Source: Solea solea
Taxonomy: Eukaryota; Chordata; Actinopteri; Pleuronectiformes; Soleidae
Length of the DNA: 64,000 nt
Reading direction: 5' to 3'
Assembly: GCF_958295425.1 (NCBI RefSeq)
Contig: NC_081154.1
Coordinates: forward strand, 15,602,938-15,666,937
Position 1 is the first letter of the stretch. Every line of letters starts with the position of its first letter. The notes under the pieces were generated by a model that saw nothing but the letters and a program-made list of their open reading frames with translations, was not told the origin of the DNA and searched no databases. Positions 25,355 through 37,798 of this stretch are shown piece after piece. The position numbers were made by a program, and so were the translations under genes.

Positions 25355-25625
25355 AGGTTTCCTGTTGCAGCAGAAAGATCAGAGTTTAAGACCTTGTTGG
25401 AACAAGGGCTTTTCTTTGAGTTTACATGTTCTCCCCGTGTGTGCACCGGTTTCCTCCGGTTAATTGGTCACTCTGAATTGGCCCATAGTTGTGAATATTT
25501 CTTCATCTCTGTGCTCTGGCCCTGTGATGGGCTGCCAACCTGCGTCAGCTGGGATTGGCTTCAGAGACCCGCAAACCCTCATGTGGAGGATAAAGCAGTA
25601 AGATAAAAAAAGATGGATGGATAAA
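25355..25625 (+). mobile_element. Degenerate tRNA-headed SINE-like element, plus strand
   Basis: The block order matches 54978-55341: a damaged head (gcagcagaaagatcagagtt), then gtttacatgttctccccgtg, then ggttaattggtcactctg, then ccctgtgatgggctgccaac, and a tail gtggaggataaagcagtaag with gatggatggat. Parts of the middle are deleted. Frames at 25325-25666 are shadows of it. Confidence 0.8.
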
Positions 25626-26050
25626 ATCAGATTTCTGTGTCCACGTTCCCCCCGAAATAAAGTCATCTCTTAATCACATCAACCAAATAAATTGGATACA
25701 AGTCACTTCAGCTTGGTAATGTGGACGCAGCCCAAGTGTCTACGAGGCCAGTCATGAAAGCACACTGCCTTATTCCTTTGTTAGATACCATATATGTGAA
25801 TATTAGTGCCATCACACTTCATTAATTAGCAAAATTCATCAAAGGCTGGGAGCCAGCAATACATTTTAAGCCTGTGCGCTGATGATAGTGATGCCTTTTG
25901 TCTTTTCCGAGGCTGTTATATTGAGATTTACTGAAATGAATATCTCGCTAGAATGAATATCTTGCAGGCTAATTTATTGCATACAATACACTCTATGTAG
26001 TTCACTCTGCAAAACAAATTAAAATATGCTTGTCACCATAGGCGTGGCGT
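25626..26050. other. Unique AT-rich stretch
   Basis: No repeat ends or open frames of note were seen between the SINE-like element and the LINE relic. Confidence 0.5.
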
Positions 26051-27158
26051 GTTTATTTATACGGCACCTTATCATATTCAGAGGTTATTCAAAGTGCTCT
26101 ACAGTCAAAGGATAAGGGGGAAGAAAAATGACAGCGTGAGATAAGTGACATTACGCAGAAGTTCAAAACTTAATACATGATTAAGATTATTTTAAAATAT
26201 GTAGAAGATGTTTAAGTCTGAGGTGGATGATTCCTGCAGGGGGCAGCATAAAGACTGAAAGCCACTTTACTGTGAGGTTTGTCATTTTTGACCAGTCCCA
26301 TTCCATTTCAGAGACCTGCACTGCTTGCATTCAGCAAAGATATCTGTAACATATATATATTATGGGTTATTTGGAAAGTGTCTTGTTTTAGCTTTGCTCC
26401 TAAGATGCCAAACCCGCATTCGTAATTACACCGAGATTATTGACCTGGATGTTGGTTTTAATTAGTTGAGGTGAGGTAAACACTATAAGCTCCAGCCTTT
26501 CTTCATTATTGCCTAAAATAATTACTTCTATCTTATTCTTGGTTTAATTAAAGGAAATGTAGTTGCATCTCTTTTTCTACTTCTGCTTAAGGCACAGACA
26601 GAGTGAGTGTGTAGGGTCCTGATTTAGCAAAAGCACAAAAAAGATGGGTTTTTATCTGCATAGATGATGTATAGCTAACAGATATCCATAGTATTTGACC
26701 AAGATGAAGCATGTTGAACAGTAAGGGTTCAGGAATTGATCCTTGTGGGACGTTATCCATCATTTTTGAGTACTTTGGAATTCATTATTATGCAGTATGT
26801 ACTTACTTCCCATCTCCTGACACCTAAATATGGTCTGAGCCGCACGAGGACCGTGTCTGTCTGCCTAATGTTCCGTTTTATCTGAAAGCATTTTATGATC
26901 CACTGGTTCAAACCGTGCACTGAGATCTACTGTTAAACCCCCCAAATCATTAATCAGGTGAATGTCATTTAACATCTTTGTGTGAGCAGTTTGAGGAAAC
27001 ATAAATGAAAGCTGTGCTTAAACTACTTTCTCAGCAGTCTTGCTTATAGAGGGAAAATGAAAGATACGAGTGCTTAGTACTGAACCATCTCTTTTAGCTT
27101 TCTCCTTTTTTTCAGGAGGGCCCTGACAGGTGCCGTTTTTACTGATGCTGAAAAAATA
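26051..27158 (-). pseudogene. Decayed LINE (non-LTR retrotransposon), minus strand
   Basis: Read on the minus strand, LINE reverse transcriptase motifs appear in the expected order. A start near 27155 fits KTAVVRPLLKK. RDGSVLSTRIFHFPSISK fits the SNYRPISNLPFISK block. VDLSARFEPVDH (26930-26895) fits LDLSAAFDTVDH. VPQGSIPEPLLF (26751-26716) fits VPQGSILGPLLF. A tyrosine-alanine-aspartate remnant of YADD is near 26660. NNLGV (26441-26427) is the usual post-catalytic block. The plus-strand stretch 26051-26102, reversed, ends in gtataaataaa after a CACTTTGAATAA-type phrase, typical of fish LINE 3' ends. Stops, shifts and a likely internal deletion make it inactive. It fits the L2/CR1/Rex1-like group, but the clade is inferred. 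Confidence 0.88.
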
Positions 27159-27621
27159 GCTGAGATTACAAAGCTATTGACTATAATTAACAAATTCACT
27201 CACAAAGAGCTGGGCATATTTTATAAGCTTGTAGGCAGAATTTGTGTGGAGCACATGGGTCGTTTACGATGCTGCAGTATTATTTCAAGATGTTTTTTTT
27301 TTTGTTCCCCTAATTTCATTAATTTGTTATTAATGCAGTCAAATCGTACCTATGAGCTGACACTGGTACTTCTATCTTCTCTGAAAACCTCAGGTGCAGG
27401 GAAGTGTGTGTTCCAGGTGACTCTCGTCCTGAGGGGGGAATCCAGCCTGAGTCATGTCATTGAGCTGGCTATATAGCAGCTGCTGTTTATCACTCTGGTC
27501 CTCAAACACACCCATATCATCACTGATGGCACCGCGAGGCCACGGCACTAATCATGTCCTTGGGCATCGAGTCTGCTGCTTTACTCTGTTGTCCTCTTCT
27601 TAATTAATTCCTGAGTGGGAA
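27159..27621. other. Unique non-coding stretch
   Basis: A frame of 99 codons (27177-27476) has no domain and starts beside the LINE relic. A T run lies near 27292-27304. Confidence 0.45.
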
Positions 27622-27795
27622 TCGGAAATGGTCTGCATTTATATTGCACATTTCCAGTCTTGATGACCACTCCAGTGCGCTTTACATGACAGAATTGCCA
27701 TTCACCCATTCACACCAAGATTCATGCACCGCCTTTTTCCGTCACACATCTATTAGACCCAATTACACTGTGCCGAGAACAATTTGGGAGAGCTG
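27622..27795 (+). repeat. Teleost repeat fragment (dispersed SINE-like body)
   Basis: The phrases ggtctgcatttatattgcac, tcttgatgaccactc, gtgcgctttaca and attcacccattcaca follow in the order known from a common fish repeat, which normally continues into a tRNA-like segment such as that at 5150-5257. The copy is cut off before that segment. Confidence 0.65.
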
Positions 27796-28019
27796 AGGCA
27801 ATATAATAATCAGTATCGGACCATTAGTGACCAAAATTACTTGATAGAATACCACTTGATAGAACACAAGTAAAATCCTATATATTTAGTAAAAACCTAA
27901 ATATGAATTAAATACTACACTGTGCTTTAAAGACAGATGTCTGCAAACGTCTGCCACACAATTTAATCATTATGTTTTTGAAATGCTAAGTAAAAGCATC
28001 AGCACAACCGTTCATAAAA
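27796..28019. other. AT-rich non-coding spacer
   Basis: Between two repeat fragments. No ends or frames were recognised. Confidence 0.5.
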
Positions 28020-28330
28020 AAAAATATTATGTTATGTCCCAGTTTCCTCCCTGATGCCAACCTGGAAGTAACTATATACTGAATTTCCAGCATGGGATGA
28101 TTTTGCCGGTTGCAAAAATAATTTTGAAGTTTGAATGGAAGTCTATGGGGAAAAATTAGACCTCAATGGTCTCAATCGCTAGCTTCAGGTCTTCTTCAAT
28201 AGGACATGATGTCAATTTTGTTAATCATGTTCCCGTTAATATAAAAGTAGAGAATACAGCACAGCACGTGGGCGAGGACACCAGTGTGATTGACATACTA
28301 TGAAAAAATCATGATTGTCAAGGCTTCAAA
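28020..28330. repeat. Old dispersed teleost repeat (same family as 582-935)
   Basis: Contains gaagtttgaatggaagtcta, then aatggtctcaatcgcta, tcttcttcaataggac, and gtgtgattgacat. This order matches a widespread fish repeat and partly the copy at 582-935. Neither end shows a clear inverted repeat or target duplication. Confidence 0.65.
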
Positions 28331-28431
28331 ATAAAAAATCAGATTCTCATGGATGACATCTGATATCGGTAGCCGTAGATACTCTAGGTTCCTGTATTAA
28401 TATTAATATTGTATCATATCATATGGTATTG

Positions 28432-28507
28432 TGCTTTCCCTATGAGGGACACATCAGCAGGGGTTGAACCCTAACCTTCAGGTTAGAAGACAACCCAGCC
28501 TACCACA
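28432..28507 (-). mobile_element. tRNA-like SINE head fragment, minus strand
   Basis: The minus strand carries a box-B-like GGTTCAACCCC (28460-28470) with an upstream tRNA-like stretch (gtaggctgggttgtctt) and downstream gtgtccctcatagg, as in the SINE at 5150-5257. Only the head is left. Confidence 0.6.
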
Positions 28508-31500
28508 GACACACGCTTCCCACACTTTTCCACACTTGTGTTTCACACCATGTGTCTGGGCCTGTGTTTCCTTGTGTTGGCTGGCTGTCATTGGGCCACG
28601 AAAGAATACACGTCCTTTAAGTTTGCTGAGCGTGTTGATGGACACATGCAATGACATCTTTCTTTAATAACCCTTATCGCTTATTCTTCACGTCAATCTT
28701 GACAACACGTACAGTCACCTGACTGTTCGCCTTGTGCTCTGACTGTCATGTCAGCTCAGGTTGAGGGATATTCTATGACTTACTGAGTTGAATTCTCCAG
28801 GAAGTAGACCATTATATGAAATAAAATGACTTGTAGTCATAATATAATAGTTTTGCTAAAAGCCAATATATCTGTCCAGTCGTTCAACCCTGACGTCAAA
28901 TACAGTTTACAATTGGAATAGTTATTGTGTTTCAAATTCAAATGACACCTTCATGTTGTGCATTGTGTACACAGTGACTTGATGTGTGGACTAGACGGGT
29001 TAGTATCGATTCTATCAAACGCAGCCTTTCTGCACTTTTTTCCGTCAACCACCAACCAATTGTCACCTTGATGGATACAATCTAAAGGGATTGGCTTAGA
29101 TCTGGACACGCGCTCTCACTGGTGACATGGCTGCCTGCAGGGATAGAAGGGGAAAACCGATTTTACAAAAGGGTGATCTAATAAAATCTATACTTACTTA
29201 GGTCTGCAGCATCTTAAGAGGATGTTGGGCTTGCTGTAGGACTGCCTTTTCCCGCTGTAAAGTTTGCTTGAGTTGGCACTAGAGCTGACACAACTTAGTG
29301 TTCCTTCTTCTGCCATGAAGCCAAAATAAAGCTGTCCATTGAGACTGAGAAGTGTCCATCATTTCATACTCAAGATTTTGACTGTTTTGAATGTGGAAAT
29401 TCACAGTGCACAGCCACTGATAGTGGAGTCACCAATGAGCGGCGCACGTGTTCCTGGCTGGTTTCCACCGCCTGGACATCTTTCTATCCTTCTATTTGGT
29501 CTTGCGACTGTGTTTATCATATTGATGCATCGTTTTACACCTCAGGCAAGTCAAAGATCACTGCCTCCTGATATGAGCAGTCCAAATCTACAGGCTGCGG
29601 TGGCTGATTGGCTTGTTTGGTTCCCCTGCGGTTAACAACTTTAGTGTTCCAGACATTCGTAGCGCTGCTCGCAGCTTTGGCCGGCATACTCCCTGGCAGA
29701 ATCTGTTACTTAAACAAAAAGCCCTGATGTTTGAACGGTTCGTTGTACAGTTATTCGTGTTTAGCCCCAAATTCTTTAACTGGACTGTAGACACAAGTCT
29801 ATGGAGTTATGCACTGCTCTTTCAGCTGTGTCATGCTGTAACGTGGAGGCCTCCTTAGCTTGTTCTGCACACGCTCGGGGCAGAATTCCGGTTTCTAAAA
29901 TGTAATTGTTTTTGCAAAAACCTCGAGCAACTTCTGCACCAGCAGGTAACGAACAGTTTGACCACGGCTATTCAAACTGTAAGTCAAGCAGACAGGCAGG
30001 TGCCGACATGGCTTCAAAATTAGTTTAACCCCCGCGTGCACTCAGTCAGATTAGATTACCGAGCTCTCCTCTGTTCTCTTACAAGCATGACAGTGTGTCA
30101 GATGGTAGGGTAAGATAGTTTTATTTTATTGTCAGATTTTCTTTCACTTCTATGCTGAGTTTCCCCGTGCACTATAATTACATTCTGTGTTTTTATAAAA
30201 CAGACTGAACACGACGCCATAAATAGCTAAGTCAGGAAAGTAAGTCCACTTTCTTGTGGACAGCTTCAGCCAAACGACTGTGCAACCTCTGATATTAACA
30301 GCAGCTCTGCTCGGCCCTCACAGAACCAAGGACGGAGAAGATTTGTTTCTGTTTCCAGTTCCAATAAAATAATAACACAGTGTAAAGGAAAAAGTCGAGT
30401 ACACTCAGTACTATAGACCCATTACGATAACATTTCCTCTCCAGTCTTTTTCTGGCCGCCTCACACTTTATCAAATCACTTTGATTCTCCATAGCTCATT
30501 TGCCAGCACCTGCCTAGACGGGGCCTGGTTTAAAGAAAGGTAATTGAGTGCATGTACCTCAATGACCCACTATAGTCCACCCCTGACTCTCCTCTTCTCT
30601 CTGCCAGTGGTTGCTGAGGGGAAAAAAAACCACACACACACGGCCAGCGTTCGTGGGACTTTTTGTGTTGTTAGACAGTATCCCGGAGCTTTTGCACGGC
30701 AAACGCTGACAAGTGACAGTGAAACCTGAGATATAAGTCGTTTTCAGAATATAAATTCATTTATTGATCACTTTAAACTCTGATCCAGATAATTCCTGGA
30801 TCAGCCATCTCATAAACGCCTCCACTACTCTCTTGTCACCTTGGTAACATGCAGTTTCCAAAATTAAACACACATCCTCTGGGACAGATGCATGTTTTTT
30901 TTTGTTATGACCATTTTATTATGATGTGATTTAAATATACCGAAAGTAACGAGTGACGTGCGAGAGAGGAAAACAGAGCGATATTATCCCTCTCCATGTT
31001 TGCACACAGTTTCCTCAAGCTAAATGCTGAGGTGGTGACACACACTCAAGAGCTCATGAATTATTCAATAGCCTAGTTTCATTTTTGCAAAAAAAAAAAA
31101 ACTTAGGCTGGAGGTGATTATTATATCTACTGTCTTGAGGGTGAATAAACACAGTCACTTTTGCCCCCCCCCCCCATTGTATATTCTTGGGTGTGACGAG
31201 GATGAATATATCAGCAACAATATGAAGGAGCTGCGAGCTGTGTCGACACAGTTCTACTACTACTGTACGCTGTGATTTAAATGTTCCATCTCTGTCTGCC
31301 TCCGTCAGTGTGTACACCCAGCTGTCTATGTTAATTTGTCACATCTGATCTAATGCTGTATAAGCTGTCATCCGTTTTTTTTTTTCCCATTTTCCAAACA
31401 AGGCGTATGTTAATTAAATGCCTGGATCGTACAGAGCGGACCTAAAAGTCAACAACATGCCGAGGGGCTTACATTTTTTTCCATTTGTAGACAAGTACAC

Positions 31501-31889
31501 ATGTATTAATTATCACCTGTAATTGCGATTGTGAGCGAACACACATATGCATGCAAATGTTGCATGCATACCTGGTTCAAACCCCTGTGTGTGTTGTGCA
31601 CCTATGTTTTCTGCACCAAATTAGAACCAAACAGCAAATAAGCCTCTGCATGTGTGATGACTTATACGTTCCGTCTGTGATAATTGGGGGATTAAACATC
31701 TTCATATAAGCAGATATGGAAAACGACGTTGTAGGTGGGCAAAAAAAAAAGAGTCGTTGACGGCGAAATATGGCACGGCTCAAAAACGACACAACTTGAA
31801 ACGCATTCCTCAAAACAAACAGCAGTCGTTGGATTTTTAGATACTTCTTTCATACCACACGTTACATATAATTTAGCCAAATGACAATG
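28508..31889. other. Unique non-coding stretch
   Basis: Frames at 29339-29858 are open on both strands but match nothing I know. A short hairpin (tgatccag / ctggatca) lies near 30780-30802. A 12-nt C run occupies 31164-31175 and A/T runs lie near 31090 and 31376. Confidence 0.5.
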
Positions 31890-32170
31890 GAGTTAGATTA
31901 TAAGCTTGAAGTTTGCTTTCCCCTTTGCAGGCTGATAGTAAAGCATTTATGGTAATATGCTTGGTTAGTTCATGAGTGGCCAGCTCTGATAAAGCACTGT
32001 GTCTAATTAACACACTGACAGCAGCACTGTCTGGGCAATCACACTCTTCCAGTTTATTAAAGTGCTTAAGGAAGTCACTCTGGCCCTTGGGGGACTGGTA
32101 CAGTAATTTTCCCCCTGCAAGCCAGATGATACACCCAGAGATGAGGCAAACCGAGTGTGACTGTGTCCCC
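31890..32170. other. Candidate conserved non-coding block
   Basis: About 280 bp free of simple repeats, with a TAATTAA homeodomain core at 32004-32010 and mixed composition. The open frames on both strands (31873-32277 minus, 31976-32404 plus) are in different registers and lack domains, which points to non-coding constraint or chance rather than a gene. Confidence 0.28.
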
Positions 32171-32639
32171 CGCTCGCCTTCCTCATTTCTCATCTCTTCT
32201 TTTTTTCCCCCCTCTCTCCATTTTCCCCTATGCCTCTCTTGCATCAATATCTCTCCTCCTTTTCCCTTTATCATCACCCCCCCTTTACTCTCGGTGCAAG
32301 TCAGAAATGTAATATCACATGCATTTTCCTGGCCTCTTTTTTTCCCATCCTTCTTTTTTCCTGCGGTGGACTCTAAAAATAACTCTTGCAGTAGGAAATG
32401 CTGACTTTTTTTTTTTTTTTGCCTCCTTACAGCACTTGAGCGTAAACAGCGAGGTATTTTTATTGGTCAAGACAGGCTTCTGATCGCAGCACAGGAGAGC
32501 CCGAGCTTGATTGGCGTCTTGTCAGCGTGGGTAAACAGTGAATGCACAACACAGAAACACTTTGAAGCTGCAAACAATCATTAGCATGAGAGATGGGGGG
32601 AGATGCGGTAATTGTATTTACTGCTTGGCATGCTGAACT
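32171..32639. other. Pyrimidine-rich tract and flanks
   Basis: 32174-32290 is strongly pyrimidine-biased, with a pure C/T run at 32193-32219. A 15-nt T run occupies 32406-32420. Long pyrimidine tracts can form triplex structures, but no gene is associated. Confidence 0.7.
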
Positions 32640-33200
32640 GTAATGCCTAATGTAAGACAGCTCGATGATGCTGTATTTCTGCAAATTGCTTTTGACCTTC
32701 CCCCCCATGATAGATCATGAGAGGGTGCCCTTTTCCAAATGTTCAGTACAGTCAGATGGCCGTGCCTCTGCAGCTTTGCAATCCCGAAAGATCTTTTATC
32801 ACAAAAAGTGAAGCAAGAAACTTTCTACTAAGCTATTAGATATAGAGAAATCAGTGCAAAGAAGCAACTTTTGAGTTGCACCTCCCTGCTTGTTTGCTGA
32901 ATAGGGGGGTATCAGTTGGCCTGATTATATTTAATGGGGATTCAAACAGCATCTGATGTGAAATTGATACTTCTGTTTCCTGCCAGTAGTCCCTTTTGTA
33001 GGAGCCAGTGTGCCTTTTATTTTAACAAAGTGGTTTAAGCACGACAGTGTTGAAGCCCAGGGACTAAAACATATCTGTTTGAAAGGAAATCCAATTCCAG
33101 AGAAAATGTTATCTTCACTCTGGCTGCCATAATCTTGGCGCCTTGCATCACTTTCCCTTTGTGAAATTCATTACAGCTCACAGACATCAGAGGTAATGTT
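32640..33200. other. Candidate conserved non-coding block
   Basis: Free of transposon ends and microsatellites except a T run near 33199. The composition is mixed and there is no long frame. The call as regulatory DNA is inference from texture only. Confidence 0.2.
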
Positions 33201-34714
33201 TTTTTTTTTTTGCTATATTATGTATATGAGTGATAGAGCGGAGATAAAACTGTGGCCAGAAATATAACTCACTCGATTTTAGTGTTTAACACTCACAGAA
33301 TGCTGAGTGATAAACACGCTACAAAAACCCACTGCTTTTACTTGTTTTATTTATTTTTTCTGTCTTTTTTCTTCATTTTTCAATATCAAATACATGTGTG
33401 GCCTCCAACGATCTGGCATTGGACTGATGCTTTGCTCATGTTTTACTCATGCCTTGCTTCAGAGCACTGCTGTTATGTTGACATTGACTGTCATCGTGTT
33501 ACAGTCAAGGGAAATTGTATTTTGAAAGTTAAATGTCTTTATTGTTCTTCTTCCCTTCTGAGAGAACTGTGGGTTTTTTTTGATGAAACAATCAAAGGTC
33601 AACACTTAGCAGGGCAGTGACCCTGACCTTCTGACATGAACAATCAAACCCCAAGTGTGCATATAATAAATAACTCGGTCCTGTGCTTTTTTTTTTGCTT
33701 ACCCAGCGTTTATTTTGTTCTTCTTGCACTTGAAACACTCTTAAAACAACTTAAAGATGAAAAACGCCACAAGCGTTTGGCAAGTCATAAAGGAAATATA
33801 AGGATGTGTGCATGTTCACAATGCCCTAAGGGGTTTTAATGCGGGGCTAAGCCACCTCTGTAGTTTTTCCACGCCCTCTGTGTTTAAGATATGTCCCCAT
33901 ATCATATATTATGTGACTACAGGTCTGCACTGACACGTAGTGGACGAGAGACCGACAGAACCTCTGCTTGCCTGGTGGTTGTTAAACTTAAAACTTCTAA
34001 GTCTGACATCCTATTTTTCATTTCACCATTATAATAGGCGACGGCAGATTTGCAAGCGGAAACGAGGGAAGTGTAAGATTCTGTAAGACTGCTAATATCA
34101 ACCTCTGACATGGAGCTGGAGCTGAGGACGGCCGCCAGTGTGTCACCATGTTGAATTGTATTTGGAACGTATGCGACGCATCATTAAGATAAGAACTCTG
34201 GAAAAGGTCCAGAAAATGTGATTAAGTGTTTTTTTTTTGTGTCATTCTCTCTGCGGGAGAATGGCCAGAGCAGGACACTCACCTGCTCATTTGCTGCACA
34301 TTATTTGGAGTTTGACGAGGCAAATAGTGCACCTCTGCGGACATTTGCGTTCTTAAATACAGCCCCTGTGGACCATTGTAGGAAAATTGACTTTCGTATG
34401 TCTGAAAGCAGCCAGAGAGAACGTCCTTCCCCCTGCACATACTCGCAAATTACTCATAAATAAACAACATCAAGTGCCCTGCTCTATGTTCTTTTTAAAG
34501 TACCCTAATTAATGTTTCCCCCCCTGAAACGAACACAGTGCTGTCCACTTCAGTAGTACTCATTTTAACCACCTTGGATTTTGACTCCACACACAAAAAT
34601 CACACGTTGAATTAATCATAAGCTTAAATGACTTGTGCATATGAAGAGTTGAATAGCAGTGTTACCCCCGCTGTGGCAGAAGACGTAATTAAGCTCGTCT
34701 TTCCCCACCTGCCT
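33201..34714. other. Unique non-coding stretch
   Basis: Frames up to 122 codons (33252-33620) are T-rich and low in complexity. No domain, repeat family or RNA gene was seen. Confidence 0.5.
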
Positions 34715-34995
34715 CTAAAGGTTAGACTTATCAAAACAGCAATGATGATTAGAGGCGAGGCGAATTACCGTCCCGCTTTTGTATACGTGCGGCCCAAATG
34801 AGCGACGCCGCCTGCGACATACACTGTACGCCGTAGCTCGTAAAGGACGCAACAAGCAGCCAATCAATTCTTCATTGAGCTAATTATACATATGTTGGTT
34901 TAGTCCTGTTTAATGATAATAAGGTTATACCTCTGCGATATGGATAATGGTGTCATGATTTAGCAAATTTACTGGGGACTCGGGAGGAATGCAGC
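34715..34995. other. Candidate conserved non-coding block
   Basis: Contains a TAATTAT core (34881-34887), a gatgattag motif near 34747 and an E-box (CAGCTG) near 34992, with no simple repeats. Suggestive of an enhancer, untested. Confidence 0.25.
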
Positions 34996-35253
34996 TGCAG
35001 GGAAGTATTGATTTTGTAATCGCTCTAAATACAGATTATATATATATAAGGCCTTTTCTTGGGTAGACAGAAGTAAAAAAAAAAAGAAGATTAAACTGAT
35101 CTTACTTCATGGTTTTTAAATAAACAGCTCTCCTACTATGAGGAGGTCTTGGGGCAAAAGGATTCTCGGGGTCTTAAATCAAAGTAGACCAAATCCCCAC
35201 ACCACCCCTACGTTGAAGGCAATAGCCCATGATACATTTGTTCTGTTCCTGCA
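34996..35253. other. AT-rich spacer
   Basis: Holds a short TA repeat near 35037-35048 and an A run near 35076-35086. Confidence 0.6.
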
Positions 35254-35400
35254 TTAAAGGTCCAGTGTGTAACATTTTTGGAAGGTTTATTGTCAGAAAT
35301 TGAATATAGCACCCCCAAAGCATGTCTGTGTAAGAGCATTAGCGCTTTAAAATAAAAATGGTTTGGTTTTTGTAGCCTTAGATTAAGCTTTGTACCAAGG
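35254..35400 (+). mobile_element. Left end of a TTAAAGGTCCAGTGTG repeat
   Basis: Begins with TTAAAGGTCCAGTGTGTAAC and continues with gtttattgtcagaaattgaa, the typical opening of a common percomorph repeat. The matching right end (CACACTGGACC..) is not found downstream, so this copy is truncated. Related right ends are at about 43488-43566 and 56300-56334. Confidence 0.75.
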
Positions 35401-37084
35401 TTTTTAACGTGAGGCATGTTTCGACAGTGCAGCAGGTACAGCGTAAACAACGTGGATGGATAAAATATTTTGACCAAAGTGCAAATGAATACTCCTCGTG
35501 AGTATGAATCATTTTGACTCAAATCATAATATCTGTTCATTTAGATTTCTTTCTCCATATCTTTCTGTGAATTTCCTTATTTCCTATCAGCATTTGCGTT
35601 TGAACCGGCGTTTCTCAGACACGAAATACATTTTCTCTGAAGGAGGCTGTTGCTAAATGCTATGCTGAAGATGGTCTGGATATTATCCAGAGATTTGACC
35701 GCAACGTGTTTGTGAAATAATGGAAAAATAACGTGTTAATGGTTCTCCAATTGCTATAGGAATCATTTTTTTCTACGTATTTGCATCCACCTGTCATAGT
35801 AATCTGTGATTAACAATGTTTTCTTCTTTTTTTCCGTGGCGTCTCTTTCTCCCGAAAACATATGCGATATACAGTACGTGTCTTTTGTGTCTGCTTAGGA
35901 TCACATCGCTTTTGTCCTAAATTTCATCAAGTAAATATGTGCGACAATGGGATTCAGGCTTACGCAGGCTGTTTCCCTCTTCCCCAGCGGTAATCAGTCA
36001 ATGCACAAAGCCAAGTCATTGTGCATGTAATAGCTTTGGACCTTGATTTTTTGCAGCATTGTGTACAACATGCCCTCTTGACGCTTCATCCTGGAGACCC
36101 GTTTCTTTTTCTTCTTTTTTTTTTCAATCCTAGAGGGGAGATGCAAATTATTACAGGCTAGTGTCTGCTCTCATGTGGTCGGAGGAATGGAGTCCAGTGC
36201 TGTCAGGCGATGCCTCCATCCACAGCCACAACCTGGCCCGAGAAACTATGCAATATGCAAGATTGTGTCTGCTTAGGATCAGCATTCGTGGCAGTGCAAG
36301 ACCGAGGAGGAGACACTTCTTACCTCCAGCCAGCACATTGATGCGCTCAGAGCAGCAGCCTTGAGTGTCCATCTACACTTTAATGTTCCCGTGAGCATCC
36401 AACAAGGAAAATATACTTACCTTAACCTCATACTCTTACCACATCTCTGCTCTGAGCGTCGGAATACGCTGCCAGTGTGTTTACGTTGGAATCAGGAGAA
36501 ACTGAGGCCTGAATGTCACGGATATGTGAATGGATTTTTGAACGTGAGACCCAGGTGAACACGATTCTGCGTGTTTGGTTGTTATGTCGTGAGTTCACCT
36601 TTATCTGACTTAATTGTGCCATCAAATCGTTAACTCGCTGCTGAGTTGGAAAAAAGGGACGTGAAGTAAAAGATTCAAAACAGAATTCAGTAGCTCCGTG
36701 TCGTGTTGTGCTTCTGTCTTCATCTTCCTCCGTCTTGTTGCGTTTGTGACACAAGCCTCCTGCTGCAGCCGCACTCCTTCTTCCAACAGTCCCCCTCTCC
36801 AGCACCCTCCCACCACCCCCACCAACAAGGATGTCATTTTCTCTTCTTCCCTCCCCTGGAGTGGTGGCAACAGTGACTGAGGATACCAAACACAGGAGAG
36901 GGAAGCCTCCTTCATGCCTCATTGACTTTGTTTTCTCTGCCTAATTTTATTTTTTTTTTTCCTTTCTCCTCAGTGTCCGCCTCCCACAAAATCACACACA
37001 GACACACACACACTTTCCATTCATCTCTACCCACCGCCCCCCCCCTTCTCTCCATGCCTCACCGTTTTGATAGTGATTTTGACA
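35401..37084. other. Unique non-coding stretch
   Basis: Includes a frame of 164 codons on the minus strand (36428-36922), low in complexity and without a domain. There is a strong splice-acceptor-like sequence ending at 36973. Confidence 0.45.
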
Positions 37085-37215
37085 TGCAGGCTGTCATGCA
37101 GCAGTTCTCTGCTTGGGAGGGCGGCGATTAACAGAGCTGTCGCCATATGGAGTGAGATCAGCCCGTCAAAAACCCTACGTAATTGGCTCGGCGAGGAATA
37201 ACACTGAGCTCGTCT
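37085..37215. other. Candidate conserved non-coding block
   Basis: A compact stretch with no repeats, including a CATATG E-box near 37145 and acgtaattggctc near 37179. A 25-codon frame ends at 37131. Inference only. Confidence 0.2.
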
Positions 37216-37798
37216 GTGAAGGCCTCCGTCCTCACATCTACCAATATTAGAGACTCATTAAAACATTTGCGTACGATTCATTGGTAATAAGGAAATAAAT
37301 ACACACAAATTCACAATAGAAAATATCAATACACTCAAATATTGCAATATATTTTATACCGTGACACTCTGTAGCACTGTTTTAATTTTGAAATATTCTT
37401 GATAGTGGTTTTCTGACGTGGGTTTTTCAGCGTTTTTAAGCCTCTGATCACAGCAGATGTAGGACCATTTGAGTCTTATTGCTTACTTTAACTGTGTGTT
37501 TTTCCTCAAAATAACATCTATTTGTTGACAATAACATAACAATAAATCATATTATATGTTACCGGGTTCCTGGCCCGAGGCAGCATTATGGGTTTTTCGT
37601 GATGAGCCACGTTGAAGGCAGAGAAAAAAACAGTTCTCACATTTGATGAAGCCATTGTCATGTATGCACTTAATACTGAAATGAACTTGAAGTCTGAGCC
37701 AGGGGTTTACATTGCTGACGGCCTAATTATATGGATTGGCTGCAGTAGAGCGTAGCCTATCAGCTCTGGGGAAAAATTAATTCTGGTACTGGGGGAAA
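37216..37798. other. Unique AT-rich stretch
   Basis: No repeat or gene signal was recognised. Confidence 0.5.

Noticed and set aside
29339..29858. Adjacent open frames with protein-like texture
   Set aside because: Frames exist on both strands, none resembles a known family, and no clear splice pair bounds them.
36428..36922. Longest open frame (164 codons, minus strand)
   Set aside because: Low complexity, overlapped by other open frames in the same stretch, no domain and no splice or promoter context.
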